NCBI GenBank assembly: GCA_030653175.1
Contig: JAURZV010000031.1
Location: 62,001 to 126,000 of the forward strand
Length of the DNA: 64,000 nt
Direction: 5' to 3'
Source: Methylobacter sp.
GTDB taxonomy: Bacteria; Pseudomonadota; Gammaproteobacteria; Methylococcales; Methylomonadaceae
This document shows positions 11,926-21,109 of this stretch, piece by piece (the first letter of the stretch is position 1; every line of letters starts with the position of its first letter). The translations under genes were made by a program, and so were the position numbers. The notes beneath the pieces are model-generated. The model saw nothing but the letters and a program-made list of their open reading frames with translations, did no database searches and had not been told where the DNA came from.

Positions 11926-14331
11926 ATGAGCTACAACGAACAAGAAACCCGCTATTATCTGATCGATCCGGTGCTACGGGAAAAAGGCTATGACGACCAT
12001 TCAAAACTCAAACTGGAAACACCTGCTCCGGTCGAAGCCATAGGCCACAAAGGCCGCAGACGTGCTGGCGGCGGTCGCACCGATTACCTGCTTTGCGTAA
12101 AAGCGGGCGACATGCCCAAGCCGTTACCGGTCGGCGTACTGGAAGCCAAAAAACAATCGGAAGACCCGCTCAAAGGCATGCAGCAAGCCAAAGGTTATTC
12201 CGAATGCAGCCGCTTTAGCGTTCAGTACGTGTTTGCCACCAACGGCCATTTATACGGCGAGTACGATAAAACCAGCGGCTTGCAAACCGGGCCGCATTCA
12301 CTAAAAGACCATTTCCCCAGCCATGATGACTTAACCGTCCGTTATGCTAAAGATACGGGGATTGATCTGACCAAACCCGAATCGGCCTTGTTATTCATGG
12401 CAGACAGTCCGGCTTATCCCAAATCCCGTTATTATCAGGATGCTGCGATCCGTGCCTGTTTTGAAAAGATTCTGCGTTGTGAACAAAACCTACAACCCCG
12501 CCGGGTGTTGTTGGCATTAGCCACCGGGGCCGGTAAAACCGTCATTGCCGCAAACCTGTTGTGGCGATTGCACCAAGCTCAGCGATTGCCTAAACCGGCC
12601 TTGTTTCTGTGTGATCGGGACGAGCTGCGCGAACAGGGTTATAACAAGCTCAAAGCAGTCTTCGGTGACAATGCCCGACTCGTCACCCACAGCAAGGGCG
12701 AAAACAGCGCCAAAAATGCCCGTATTCATATCGCGACTTACCAAACCTTAGGACTGGATGATGAAGAAAACGATGCCATCAGTTTTCTCAGCAAACATTA
12801 CCCGATAGATGCCTTCAGCGTTATTATCATTGACGAATGCCACCGTTCCGCCTGGGGCCGCTGGTCGGAAGTGCTATTGCGCAATCCTAATGCCATACAG
12901 ATCGGCTTGACCGCTACGCCCCGCGAACTTCGCGAATCCAACAAGCAAAGCAAAGAAGATACGCTGATCACCGCCAACAACCTTAAATACTTTGGCGTAC
13001 CGGTTTACGAATACTCCCTGATACAAGCACAGGAAGATGGTTATCTGGCCGCTTGCGAAATCGTCAAACGCCGCGCGTCGATAGACGGCAAAACCTTCAG
13101 CAGCGACGAGGTGCTTAAAGCCAAGCCGGTTGATGCCAAAACCGGCAGGCAAATCAAGCAGGAAGAAATCAAAGACCAATACACTTCCCGACAGTTTGAC
13201 AGCCAACTACTGATGCCGGAACGCATCGCTGCCATGTGCGAGGATTTGTTCAAGCAGCTTTGCCTGCATGGCGGCCCCGAGCAAAAAGTGATTATTTTCT
13301 GTACCCGTGAACTCCACGCCGACCGTGTCGCGATGCAGATGAATAATCTTTACAGTGCATGGTGCAAACAACAGGGTAGGCCAGCCAAAGAATATTACGC
13401 GTTCAAATGTATGGGCACCGCCAACGGCGGGCGCGAGATGATCGAACCGATGCGCGGTTCCGGCGAACGCGCTTTTATCGCCTGCACCGTCGATTTGCTG
13501 GCGACCGGCGTTGATATAGAACGGCTCAATGCGGTGGTGTTTTTCCGTTACCTGGAATCCAGCATCCTATTTTATCAAATGGTCGGCCGCGGCACCCGTA
13601 TTGACGAAGTCACGCAAAAATACAAATTCTGGCTGTACGACTACACCGGCGTAACCGATTTATTCGGCACCGATTTCATTACCGCGAACAGTTCAGGCAA
13701 AAAGAAAAAAACAACTGGCGGTGGCGAAGACGGCGGGGATGATGGTGAGGAAGGAGACGAATCGCCGGTGATTCAAATTGACGGGCAAATCGTCACCGTC
13801 AACTCCGAAGGTCGTTTTATCCTGACCCGCCGCGAAGGCAGGGATGTGAAAATCCCGATAGACGAATATTGCCGGGAAATGCTGCAACGGGTGCTGCGCG
13901 AAGCGAGCAACTTGCGGGATTTCCGGCAACTGTGGATAGAAAACAAAAAACGCCGCGACTTGATTGATCATTTGCTGGGCGAAAACTACTCGCCGGAAGT
14001 ATTAAGGGAACTGGAAGACATGCAGGATTTTGATTATTACGATATGTTTGCCCACCACGGTTACCGTGCCCAAGCTTTGAAGCGGCAGGAGCGAGGCCAG
14101 GGTTATGTCGACCAAAACCTGCCCTGGTTCGACGCGATGCCGACTGATACCTCGATAGTGCTGAAAGGTTTCGGCCATCAGTTTGGTTTGGGCGGCACCG
14201 AGGCATTGGAATCAGATTCGCTCTGGCAAGTGCCGGAAATCAGTCGGGCGGGTGGTTTGGCGGCTTTGAAAAAATGGGGACAACCGGCGGCGGTGATTTT
14301 GGATGCTAAACAAAGGTTGTTTGGGGTATGA
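11926..14331 (+). CDS. hsdR: Type I restriction endonuclease subunit HsdR
   Basis: HsdR is the translocase/nuclease subunit that cuts unmethylated foreign DNA when bound to HsdM-HsdS. The 801-residue protein has an N-terminal PD-(D/E)xK nuclease region (D53 and E73-A-K75 in VLEAKK). A superfamily 2 helicase core follows, with Walker A ATGAGKT (about 199-205), the DEAD-box variant DECH, and the motif VI-like QMVGRGTRID. The C-terminal part after an acidic, lysine-rich linker (KKKKTTGGGEDGGDDGEEGDE) resembles the EcoEI-type HsdR tail. It overlaps hsdS by 4 bp (ATGA). It is shorter than EcoKI-type HsdR (about 1,100 residues), as expected of the EcoEI group. Confidence 0.95.
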   Translation: MSYNEQETRYYLIDPVLREKGYDDHSKLKLETPAPVEAIGHKGRRRAGGGRTDYLLCVKAGDMPKPLPVGVLEAKKQSEDPLKGMQQAKGYSECSRFSVQYVFATNGHLYGEYDKTSGLQTGPHSLKDHFPSHDDLTVRYAKDTGIDLTKPESALLFMADSPAYPKSRYYQDAAIRACFEKILRCEQNLQPRRVLLALATGAGKTVIAANLLWRLHQAQRLPKPALFLCDRDELREQGYNKLKAVFGDNARLVTHSKGENSAKNARIHIATYQTLGLDDEENDAISFLSKHYPIDAFSVIIIDECHRSAWGRWSEVLLRNPNAIQIGLTATPRELRESNKQSKEDTLITANNLKYFGVPVYEYSLIQAQEDGYLAACEIVKRRASIDGKTFSSDEVLKAKPVDAKTGRQIKQEEIKDQYTSRQFDSQLLMPERIAAMCEDLFKQLCLHGGPEQKVIIFCTRELHADRVAMQMNNLYSAWCKQQGRPAKEYYAFKCMGTANGGREMIEPMRGSGERAFIACTVDLLATGVDIERLNAVVFFRYLESSILFYQMVGRGTRIDEVTQKYKFWLYDYTGVTDLFGTDFITANSSGKKKKTTGGGEDGGDDGEEGDESPVIQIDGQIVTVNSEGRFILTRREGRDVKIPIDEYCREMLQRVLREASNLRDFRQLWIENKKRRDLIDHLLGENYSPEVLRELEDMQDFDYYDMFAHHGYRAQALKRQERGQGYVDQNLPWFDAMPTDTSIVLKGFGHQFGLGGTEALESDSLWQVPEISRAGGLAALKKWGQPAAVILDAKQRLFGV

Positions 14332-15476
14332 GTATCAACTATTCAAAAATCGGGGATTTGTTTCCTGATATAAAAATTGGTGGAACACCAAGTAGAGGAA
14401 ATCCAGAATTTTTTGGTGGCCCTCATTTGTGGGTTTCTATCAGAGACATGAATGGCAAATCGTTTATCCATTCGACTAGCGAAAAGCTAACCGACTCTGG
14501 AGTAATTCATTCAAATTGCAAGCTCATATTGAAAGGAAGCTTATTATTTAGTTTTAAGCTTACTGTTGGTCGAGTGGCTTTTGCTGGTGAAAATTTGTAT
14601 ACCAATGAAGCCATAGCAGCTTTTGATTCAGAAAGCGCTGTAATCGCAGAAATTGACCTTGATTATTTGTCTTTGGTGCTTCCAGTGGCTGCGCTTAAAG
14701 ATTCCACAAAAAATAGTATGGGTGCGTCTCTTCTGAATAAGGATAGGATTAATAGCCTTTCTATTCCGTATCCAATTATTGCTGTACAGCGCCAAATTGC
14801 CGCAAAGCTCAAAACCCAACTCGCCGAAGTAGAAACCGCCCGCAAGGCTTTGGAATGGCAACAACAGGAACTCGTCAATCTGGCGAATGCCACTATCCGC
14901 GAAAGCATAGAAAAGTCATCGGTCATCGAAACCCGTTTGGGCGAGGTGTTGGGAGAAATCAAAAAAGGCATAGGCGAAACCTGGGCGGACTATCCCGTAT
15001 TGGGCGCAACCCGTGGCGGATTGGCCCCCGCCAAAGAACCGCCGGGCAAACATCCGCAACGCTATAAGCCGGTATTTTGCGGCACGGTTTTTTATAACCC
15101 GATGCGTATCTTGATCGGCTCGATTGCCTTTGTCGATGACGACGATGAACCCGGCATCACCAGCCCGGATTATGTCGCCTTGCAAGGCAAAGCCGGGCTG
15201 GTCGATTCGCGCTGGTTTTATTATTGGCTCAGGTCGCCTTATGGCGAGCAATGCATCAATTCATTAGCGCGCGGCGCGGTACGGGAACGGATGCTGTTTA
15301 ATCGATTGGCGGAAGGTTCGATTTTGCTGCCGCCTTACCCGGAACAGCTTCGGGTGTCTAAAGCCTTGGCAGCGTTAAAGCCGGTTAAATACGCGATTCA
15401 AAAACAGCTGAATGATCTTAATAGAATTCCTGATCGCCTGCTTGCTCAAGCCTTCGATTCTCTATCAACACAATGA
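14328..15476 (+). CDS. hsdS: Type I restriction-modification specificity subunit HsdS
   Basis: HsdS recognises the bipartite DNA target for both methylation and cleavage. The 382-residue protein has two target-recognition domains separated by a long helix (VQRQIAAKLKTQLAEVETARKALEWQQQELVNL, about 155-185). A second helical region at the C-terminus begins PPYPEQLRVSKALAAL. The ATGA overlap with hsdR implies coupled translation. The first half is more AT-rich than its neighbours, which is common for exchanged recognition domains. Confidence 0.93.
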   Translation: MSINYSKIGDLFPDIKIGGTPSRGNPEFFGGPHLWVSIRDMNGKSFIHSTSEKLTDSGVIHSNCKLILKGSLLFSFKLTVGRVAFAGENLYTNEAIAAFDSESAVIAEIDLDYLSLVLPVAALKDSTKNSMGASLLNKDRINSLSIPYPIIAVQRQIAAKLKTQLAEVETARKALEWQQQELVNLANATIRESIEKSSVIETRLGEVLGEIKKGIGETWADYPVLGATRGGLAPAKEPPGKHPQRYKPVFCGTVFYNPMRILIGSIAFVDDDDEPGITSPDYVALQGKAGLVDSRWFYYWLRSPYGEQCINSLARGAVRERMLFNRLAEGSILLPPYPEQLRVSKALAALKPVKYAIQKQLNDLNRIPDRLLAQAFDSLSTQ

Positions 15477-15497
15477 AACTTGCCAAGGAGCACTGTC

Positions 15498-16346
15498 ATG
15501 ACTAACAAACGCATTTTGGAACAACATCACGCCAATTTCGACAGCATCCGCCAACAAGATGAAGAGGGCAATGAGTATTGGTTGGCAAGACCATTAGCTA
15601 AGGTATTGGATTATTCTGAGTATCGCCATTTCCTTCCTGTACTAGAGCGCGCTAAGGAGGCTTGCCGTAACAGTAATCAAGTAGTCGAAGACCATTTCGA
15701 GGATGTCCTCGCAATGGTCGAAATTGGTTCCGGTGCTAAACGTGAACTTCCGGATGTCAAACTATCGCGCTACGCCTGCTATCTGGTGGTGCAAAACGGC
15801 GATCCAGCCAAACCGGTTATTGCCAATGGTCAGACTTATTTTGCGATGCAGACCCGTCGCCAAGAGTTGGCGGATGATGAACAATATGCTCGGCTTTCCG
15901 AGGAAGATAAACGTCTGGCTATCCGCAATGAACTGGCAACGCATAACAAGTATTTAGCCGCTGCCGCAAAAGATGCCGGTGTGGAAACTCCGCTCGATTA
16001 TGCCATTTTTCAGGATCATGGTTATAAGGGCTTGTATGGCGGGCTTGGTGCGAAAGATATTCATGCCCGTAAAGGCCTGAAGAAAAGCCAGAAAATCCTC
16101 GATCACATGGGCAGCACTGAACTGGCGGCTAATCTGTTTCGCGCCACGCAAACCGAAGAGAAACTCAAACGCGACCAAGTGAGCGGTAAGCGGCAGGCTA
16201 ATCAAACGCATCTTGAGGTAGGCAAAAAAGTGAGACAGACCATTAAAGAATTAGGAGGCACTATGCCCGAAGCCTTGCCGACACCGGATTCCAGCATTAA
16301 GCAAATCGAGAGCGCTAAAAAGAAACTCGAAAAAAAGGAAATATGA
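15498..16346 (+). CDS. dinD: DNA-damage-inducible protein D homologue (DinD)
   Basis: The 282-residue protein matches the DinD family across its length: an N-terminal Bro-N-like domain (EYWLARPLAKVLDYSEYRHFLPVLERA), the segment KLSRYACYLVVQNGDPAKPVI, and a basic C-terminal region. In E. coli DinD is an SOS-induced antagonist of RecA filaments. ATG 15498 follows an AAGGAG box at 15484-15490 with good spacing, so I prefer it to a TTG at 15480. It lies in the restriction cluster between hsdS and the DUF3800 gene, in the same direction. I saw no obvious LexA box in front of it. A role in tempering restriction-induced damage is inferred. Confidence 0.88.
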   Translation: MTNKRILEQHHANFDSIRQQDEEGNEYWLARPLAKVLDYSEYRHFLPVLERAKEACRNSNQVVEDHFEDVLAMVEIGSGAKRELPDVKLSRYACYLVVQNGDPAKPVIANGQTYFAMQTRRQELADDEQYARLSEEDKRLAIRNELATHNKYLAAAAKDAGVETPLDYAIFQDHGYKGLYGGLGAKDIHARKGLKKSQKILDHMGSTELAANLFRATQTEEKLKRDQVSGKRQANQTHLEVGKKVRQTIKELGGTMPEALPTPDSSIKQIESAKKKLEKKEI

Positions 16347-16402
16347 ATAGATCTATTGAAGAAATTAAACTGCATCTCAAGTCTGATGTTTTGAAGGAAT
16401 GA
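16343..16402 (+). CDS. 19-codon mini-ORF between dinD and the DUF3800 gene
   Basis: ATGA overlaps the dinD stop. The frame reads MNRSIEEIKLHLKSDVLKE and stops 3 bp before the DUF3800 ATG. The overlap is typical of translational coupling, so it may be a coupling peptide, a tiny accessory protein or the remnant of a larger gene. The peptide would form an amphipathic helix. I do not recognise it. Confidence 0.35.
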   Translation: MNRSIEEIKLHLKSDVLKE

Positions 16403-16405
16403 TCA

Positions 16406-17119
16406 ATGCATCTGTGCTATTTCGATGAAAACAAACACACTGCCGAGAATCCGCACTTTTTTATTGGTGGTCTGCTGATTCCCGATAGTAAGGCGCTAGA
16501 GTTTGAAGACACGTTAGCTAAAATTGCTTTTGATTTTTTTGGTTCCAGTTCGCTAAACGTGCATAACGAACTTCACGGCAAGGAGTTGTTCCACGGTAAG
16601 GGGAGCGCCAAAGGCCGTAAGATGGAAGATAGGGTGCAGGTATTTCGCGATGTAGCCGATTTTGTCATCAATAACCATATTCCTGTCCGCTTGGTCTGTA
16701 TCAATGTTACCCGTCATTGCAATAAGTACGCGAACCCTATGCCGCCTTATCGTTTAGGATTGATGTTGATCTTGGAACGTTATTGCGAGTATCTGGATAA
16801 GATTGATGATTTGGGCTTGGTGTTTGGCGATTATGAAGCGGATGAAGTGACTAACGCGGTTGTTGATTTTTCAGAGTACAAATCTCAGGGCAAAACACCC
16901 ATGTATTTTGGTCGGCCTCTGGGGCGTTTGCTGGATACGGTGTATTTTACCCACTCGCACCATAGCCGTTTTTTACAGGTGGCCGATCTTTTGGTTTATA
17001 TGGCTGGACGTTATGAGAACAAGCAAGATACGCCGGATAAATGGCACGAGAAAGAGGTAATGGCTGCTTGGGAAAAAATAAAGGCCAGCGGGAATGTTGT
17101 CATTCAACGCTGGCCTTAA
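16406..17119 (+). CDS. DUF3800 family protein (predicted RNase H-like fold)
   Basis: The 237-residue protein starts MHLCYFDENKHTAENPHFFIGG, the usual opening of DUF3800: an early Asp in a short strand followed by the glycine-containing FIGG segment. Later conserved pieces include GDYEADE and the C-terminal FLQVADLLVYMAGRY, which carries another acidic residue. DUF3800 proteins are predicted RNase H-like nucleases often found in phage-defence islands; no firm reaction is established. It follows dinD and the mini-ORF closely and precedes hsdM by 124 bp, so it is embedded in the type I system. Confidence 0.82.
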   Translation: MHLCYFDENKHTAENPHFFIGGLLIPDSKALEFEDTLAKIAFDFFGSSSLNVHNELHGKELFHGKGSAKGRKMEDRVQVFRDVADFVINNHIPVRLVCINVTRHCNKYANPMPPYRLGLMLILERYCEYLDKIDDLGLVFGDYEADEVTNAVVDFSEYKSQGKTPMYFGRPLGRLLDTVYFTHSHHSRFLQVADLLVYMAGRYENKQDTPDKWHEKEVMAAWEKIKASGNVVIQRWP

Positions 17120-17243
17120 GAATTTGGAACGACCAGTCCCCCGTAGGGTGAATCTCGCTTTTGGAACGAGTGTTCTAGTCGCTGCAAACATTATTAACAA
17201 ATTCTGCTTCTTAGACAAGCAATCATTTAAAAGAACCCTACTT

Positions 17244-19169
17244 ATGGCAATAAAAGACAAAAGCACCGTTAGAGTTAAAACACCTAAAGCCATCGCTTCC
17301 ACGCAATCGTTATCCTCATTCGTTAAAGCCATTTGCGATGTGATGCGCCGCTCCAATTGCGCCAGCGCCTTGCAGTATGTGCCGGAATTAACCTGGATTT
17401 TGTTTTTGCGCATTCTGGATGCTCAAGAGCAAAAGGCGCGCGAAGAAGCCGAAGCTTTGGGTAACGATTATGCACTGGCCTTGACTGCGCCGTACCGTTG
17501 GCAGGATTGGGCGGCGCCGTTTTCCGATAAAGAAGCGACGGAAGAACAAGCTATCGGCTGGAAGCGTAAGCAGCTTTATACGGCGGGCGACGGCAAGCTG
17601 TTCGAGTTTATCAATAACGAGCTGCTGCCGCATTTGCACAGTCTGGATGTCGATCCTAACACTCAGTTGCCCAATAGCAATGCCAGCCGCAAACAGCGGG
17701 TGATCGGCCGGATTATGACGGCGGTGGAAAAAGTGCGGGTCGATAGCGAAACTAATCTGCGCGATATTCTCGACAAGGTGCATGAAATCCATATCGACCA
17801 TATTGACGACACCCACTTTTTTACCTTGTCACAAGTCTATGAAGATTTGCTGCTAAAAATGGGCGAGAAAAATTCCGACGGCGGCCAGTTTTTTACGCCG
17901 CGCGAAGTGATTCGGGGGATGGTGCATATTCTCAATCCGCAAGCCGGGGAGACGGTTTACGATCCTTGTTGCGGCACCGGCGGGTTTTTGGCGGTGGCGT
18001 TTGAGCATATCAACCGGAACTTGGGCAATGCACCTGCTGCGACGATGTTGGATGTGCTGAAACACGATACCTTTTTCGGCAGGGAAAAAGAGAACCTGGT
18101 TTTTCCTATCGCGTTAGCCAATTTGATTCTGCACGGCATAGATCAACCGAATTTGTGGCACGGCAATACATTAACCAACCGGCCTACGTATGCTGGTTTG
18201 TTTGAGCAAGCCCCGCCCACTTTCGATGTGATTCTGACCAATCCGCCGTTTGGTGGCAAGGAAGGCACGGATGCGCAAAAGAATTACAGCTTTGAAACCG
18301 GTTCAACCCAAGTTTTGTTCCTGCAACATATTTTGGCCGACCTAAAAATGCCGATGGACGGCAAAGCAGGCGGGCGTTGCGGCATTGTGCTGGATGAAGG
18401 CTTGTTGTTTCGAACCAATGAGAGCGCATTTGTAGAAACCAAGCGCAAGCTGGTCGATGAATGCGATTTGTGGTGCATCATCAGTTTGCCCGGCGGTGTG
18501 TTTTCAACGGCAGGAGCCGGTGTTAAAACCAATCTGCTGTTTTTTACCAAGGGTGAAAAAACCGAACGCATTTGGTATTACGATTTGTCGCAAATTAAAG
18601 TCGGCAAGAAAACACCGACGACATTGGCGTATTTTGGCTTTGATAAGCAAGGCGGCATTTTAGATGATGCCGATTTGCCGAGGCCATTGATCGCTGACTG
18701 GTTGGAACAAGAGGGTAATCAGGGCAAACCTTTTCCTTCGATAGCAAGGTTGCTCAGCAAACACGGAACTCCTGAAGCGGACAGCGATTTTTCCTGGACG
18801 GTAGACTTTGCAGTCCGCCGTGCAAAGGCTCAGGCGGTCATGCAGCCGTTTCTGGAAGAGGTTAAAAATCTCACCGAAGCATTATTGCCGCTGAAAGAGG
18901 ATTTGAAAGCGCTGAAAAAGGATAAGGCCGATAAGGAAAAAATATCGGCTGTCGAAGAGGCAATCAAATCCAAAGAAAAAGCCGTTCGTGAGTCGCAAAC
19001 CAAGGCCGCTGACATTGATGCAGCGGTTTATGATCTGAAAGCCGTTAATCCCAATGTCAGAGCGATTGTTGATACCCGCACCGTGTTGGAAATTATCGAC
19101 AATATCAATCTGCAAAGTCAGACGGTGGAAAAGGCCATGAATAATTTGCGGGGTTTGTTGGCGGGGTGA
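17244..19169 (+). CDS. hsdM: Type I restriction-modification DNA methyltransferase HsdM
   Basis: HsdM transfers a methyl group from S-adenosylmethionine to adenine in the target chosen by HsdS. The 641-residue protein has the N-terminal HsdM domain (VMRRSNCASALQYVPELTWILFLRILD). Methylase motif I DPCCGTGGFLAVAF starts near residue 240, and the catalytic motif IV NPPFGG is near residue 333. The C-terminus is a predicted coiled coil (LLPLKEDLKALKKDKADKEK region). ATG 17244 is preferred; the open frame extends upstream into the DUF3800 gene. Placement of hsdM last, after hsdR and hsdS, reverses the common R-M-S order. Confidence 0.95.
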   Translation: MAIKDKSTVRVKTPKAIASTQSLSSFVKAICDVMRRSNCASALQYVPELTWILFLRILDAQEQKAREEAEALGNDYALALTAPYRWQDWAAPFSDKEATEEQAIGWKRKQLYTAGDGKLFEFINNELLPHLHSLDVDPNTQLPNSNASRKQRVIGRIMTAVEKVRVDSETNLRDILDKVHEIHIDHIDDTHFFTLSQVYEDLLLKMGEKNSDGGQFFTPREVIRGMVHILNPQAGETVYDPCCGTGGFLAVAFEHINRNLGNAPAATMLDVLKHDTFFGREKENLVFPIALANLILHGIDQPNLWHGNTLTNRPTYAGLFEQAPPTFDVILTNPPFGGKEGTDAQKNYSFETGSTQVLFLQHILADLKMPMDGKAGGRCGIVLDEGLLFRTNESAFVETKRKLVDECDLWCIISLPGGVFSTAGAGVKTNLLFFTKGEKTERIWYYDLSQIKVGKKTPTTLAYFGFDKQGGILDDADLPRPLIADWLEQEGNQGKPFPSIARLLSKHGTPEADSDFSWTVDFAVRRAKAQAVMQPFLEEVKNLTEALLPLKEDLKALKKDKADKEKISAVEEAIKSKEKAVRESQTKAADIDAAVYDLKAVNPNVRAIVDTRTVLEIIDNINLQSQTVEKAMNNLRGLLAG

Positions 19170-19252
19170 AGGTATAAATTTAAAATATAATGCTGATGAC
19201 TTTTGGGTTAGCACGCTAATCGGTACCCGGAATAACAATTTGAGAATTAACT

Positions 19253-20998
19253 ATGTTCGACAAACTGATCACTAACAAAACTCTCGAAAAGATGGCCGGT
19301 GCGACGGCTTTTCAGCGCGGCGAGCAGTATTTTGTTGCCGGTTTGGTGGGGCAGCTTCGCAATACCGGCAACAAAGTCAGCGCCCGCGTTGAAGGTACTG
19401 AAACCTATCGAGTCGAGTTGTGGGACGACAATGGCAGTCTCGGCTACGACTGCACCTGTCCGCGCGCGGCGGATGGCTATTTCTGCAAGCACTGCGTGGC
19501 GGTGGGTTTAGCTTGGCTTTCCGAGCAGAGGGAATCCGGCGATGCAGTATCCGGCAAAAACCAACGCCGCGATCCGTGGCGCGACATCCGGGAATATTTG
19601 GACACACAAGCGCCGGAAGTATTGGTCAAGCTGTTGCTGGACACTGCCGAGCGCGATGAGCGCTTGTATCAATCCTTATTGCTCAAGGCCGAGCGTGCGG
19701 CTGGGGGAACTGATGTCGTTAAAGCCTTTCGCAGGGCGATAGACCATGCAACACGTATCCACGGCTTTGTTGACTGGCGAGAGTCCGGCGACTTTGCGGC
19801 TAATCTCGATCAGGTCGTGGAATCGTTGGCGGAACTGCTTACACCGGATAGTGCCGCGATGTTGATCGAGCTGGCCGAATACGCTATTGAACGCGTGGAA
19901 AAGGCTATGGAACAGATTGACGATTCGAATGGCGAGGTCGGCAGTATCGTGGAGACGCTTGGCGATTTGCATATCAGCGCCTGCGAGTTGGCGAAGCCGG
20001 ATCCGCAAGCACTGGCGGAACGCCTGTTCCGTTTAGAGACGACATCGCCTTTCGGGATTTGCAGCTTCGACGCTGCGACTTACAGCGATACGCTTGGCGT
20101 GGAAGGTCTGCGGCGTTATCGGGAGCTGGCCGAAGCCGAGTGGGCCAAGATTAAGCCACGGCACAGCAACGATGCTTACGACGCGTATCGATCTCATATC
20201 ACCAGCATCATGGAGTCGCTGGCCAGGGCGAGCGGCGATGTGGAAGATCTAGTGGCGATCAAGTCGCGCGATTTGTCGTTGCCTTACCACTATCTGGCAA
20301 TCGCCGAGATATGGGCCAAGGCCGGGCAGGACGATAAGGCGCTGGATTGGGCGGAACGCGGGCTGCAAGCTTTCCCCAAAGCGACGGACAATAGGCTGCG
20401 GGATTTTTTGGTGGCGGCTTATCTGCAACGCAAGCGCAACGATGAAGCCTTGCAATTGACCTGGGTGCAGTTCGAGGAGCGGGTGTCGCTGGAGCAATAC
20501 AAAAAACTGCACACCGTTGCCGGGCAACTCGGTGTTTGGCCCGGACAGCGCGAACGCGCCCTGGCGCTGGTCGCTGAAGCCATTGCCGGTGAGGCCGCAT
20601 TTACAACTCGCTGGAAACCTAAGCCTTCAATACCTGATTATTCTTTGCGGGTTGAAATCGCTTTGTGGGAGGATGATCTTGATGCCGCCTGGGCGGCGGC
20701 ACATGCAGGCGTTTGCAATCAGGGACTGCTGATAGCGTTGGCCGGTAAATTGGAGCCGACGCGCGCGGACGATGCTCTCACCCTTTATAAGCGAGTGATC
20801 CCGCTCATCGTCGATCAAACCAACAATACCGCTTATGCCGATGCGGTGAAGCTAATTCGCAAGGTTGATGGGATAATGAATGCCCAAAAGCGTAATCGTG
20901 AGTTCGGCGATTACTTGGCCGATTTGCGCGTCCGCTTCAAACTCAAGCGGAATTTCATCAAGCTTCTGGATGGACTGGGTGGTCGCCAGTCTATGTAG
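19253..20998 (+). CDS. SWIM zinc-finger protein with a long helical-repeat region
   Basis: The 581-residue protein has an N-terminal SWIM zinc finger: CTC then CKH in GYDCTCPRAADGYFCKHCVAV (about residues 64-85). SWIM domains bind DNA or proteins. The rest is predicted alpha-helical with TPR-like pairs (for example HYLAIAEIWAKAGQDDKALDWAERGL) and resembles DUF6880-type proteins. No catalytic motif is visible. It lies in the same direction as hsdM, 83 bp downstream, at the right end of the island before thyA. Its stop codon lies inside a palindromic repeat. The function is unknown. Confidence 0.8.
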   Translation: MFDKLITNKTLEKMAGATAFQRGEQYFVAGLVGQLRNTGNKVSARVEGTETYRVELWDDNGSLGYDCTCPRAADGYFCKHCVAVGLAWLSEQRESGDAVSGKNQRRDPWRDIREYLDTQAPEVLVKLLLDTAERDERLYQSLLLKAERAAGGTDVVKAFRRAIDHATRIHGFVDWRESGDFAANLDQVVESLAELLTPDSAAMLIELAEYAIERVEKAMEQIDDSNGEVGSIVETLGDLHISACELAKPDPQALAERLFRLETTSPFGICSFDAATYSDTLGVEGLRRYRELAEAEWAKIKPRHSNDAYDAYRSHITSIMESLARASGDVEDLVAIKSRDLSLPYHYLAIAEIWAKAGQDDKALDWAERGLQAFPKATDNRLRDFLVAAYLQRKRNDEALQLTWVQFEERVSLEQYKKLHTVAGQLGVWPGQRERALALVAEAIAGEAAFTTRWKPKPSIPDYSLRVEIALWEDDLDAAWAAAHAGVCNQGLLIALAGKLEPTRADDALTLYKRVIPLIVDQTNNTAYADAVKLIRKVDGIMNAQKRNREFGDYLADLRVRFKLKRNFIKLLDGLGGRQSM

Positions 20999-21039
20999 GG
21001 GCGAATTTATTCGCCCAGGGCGATTGAAATCGCCCCTAC
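20995..21039. repeat. Palindromic REP-like element containing the SWIM gene stop codon
   Basis: Arms GTAGGGGCGA and TCGCCCCTAC enclose an inner dyad GCGAATTTATTCGC. The TAG stop of the SWIM gene is part of the left arm. The inner core resembles the repeats at 22698, 31667 and 52900. Confidence 0.75.
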
Positions 21040-21109
21040 AAACGTACTCGTCAAGATTCAGGGAAATTTTTTAACCATATCTAAAAACCAATAGTCATGA
21101 AAAAACCGC

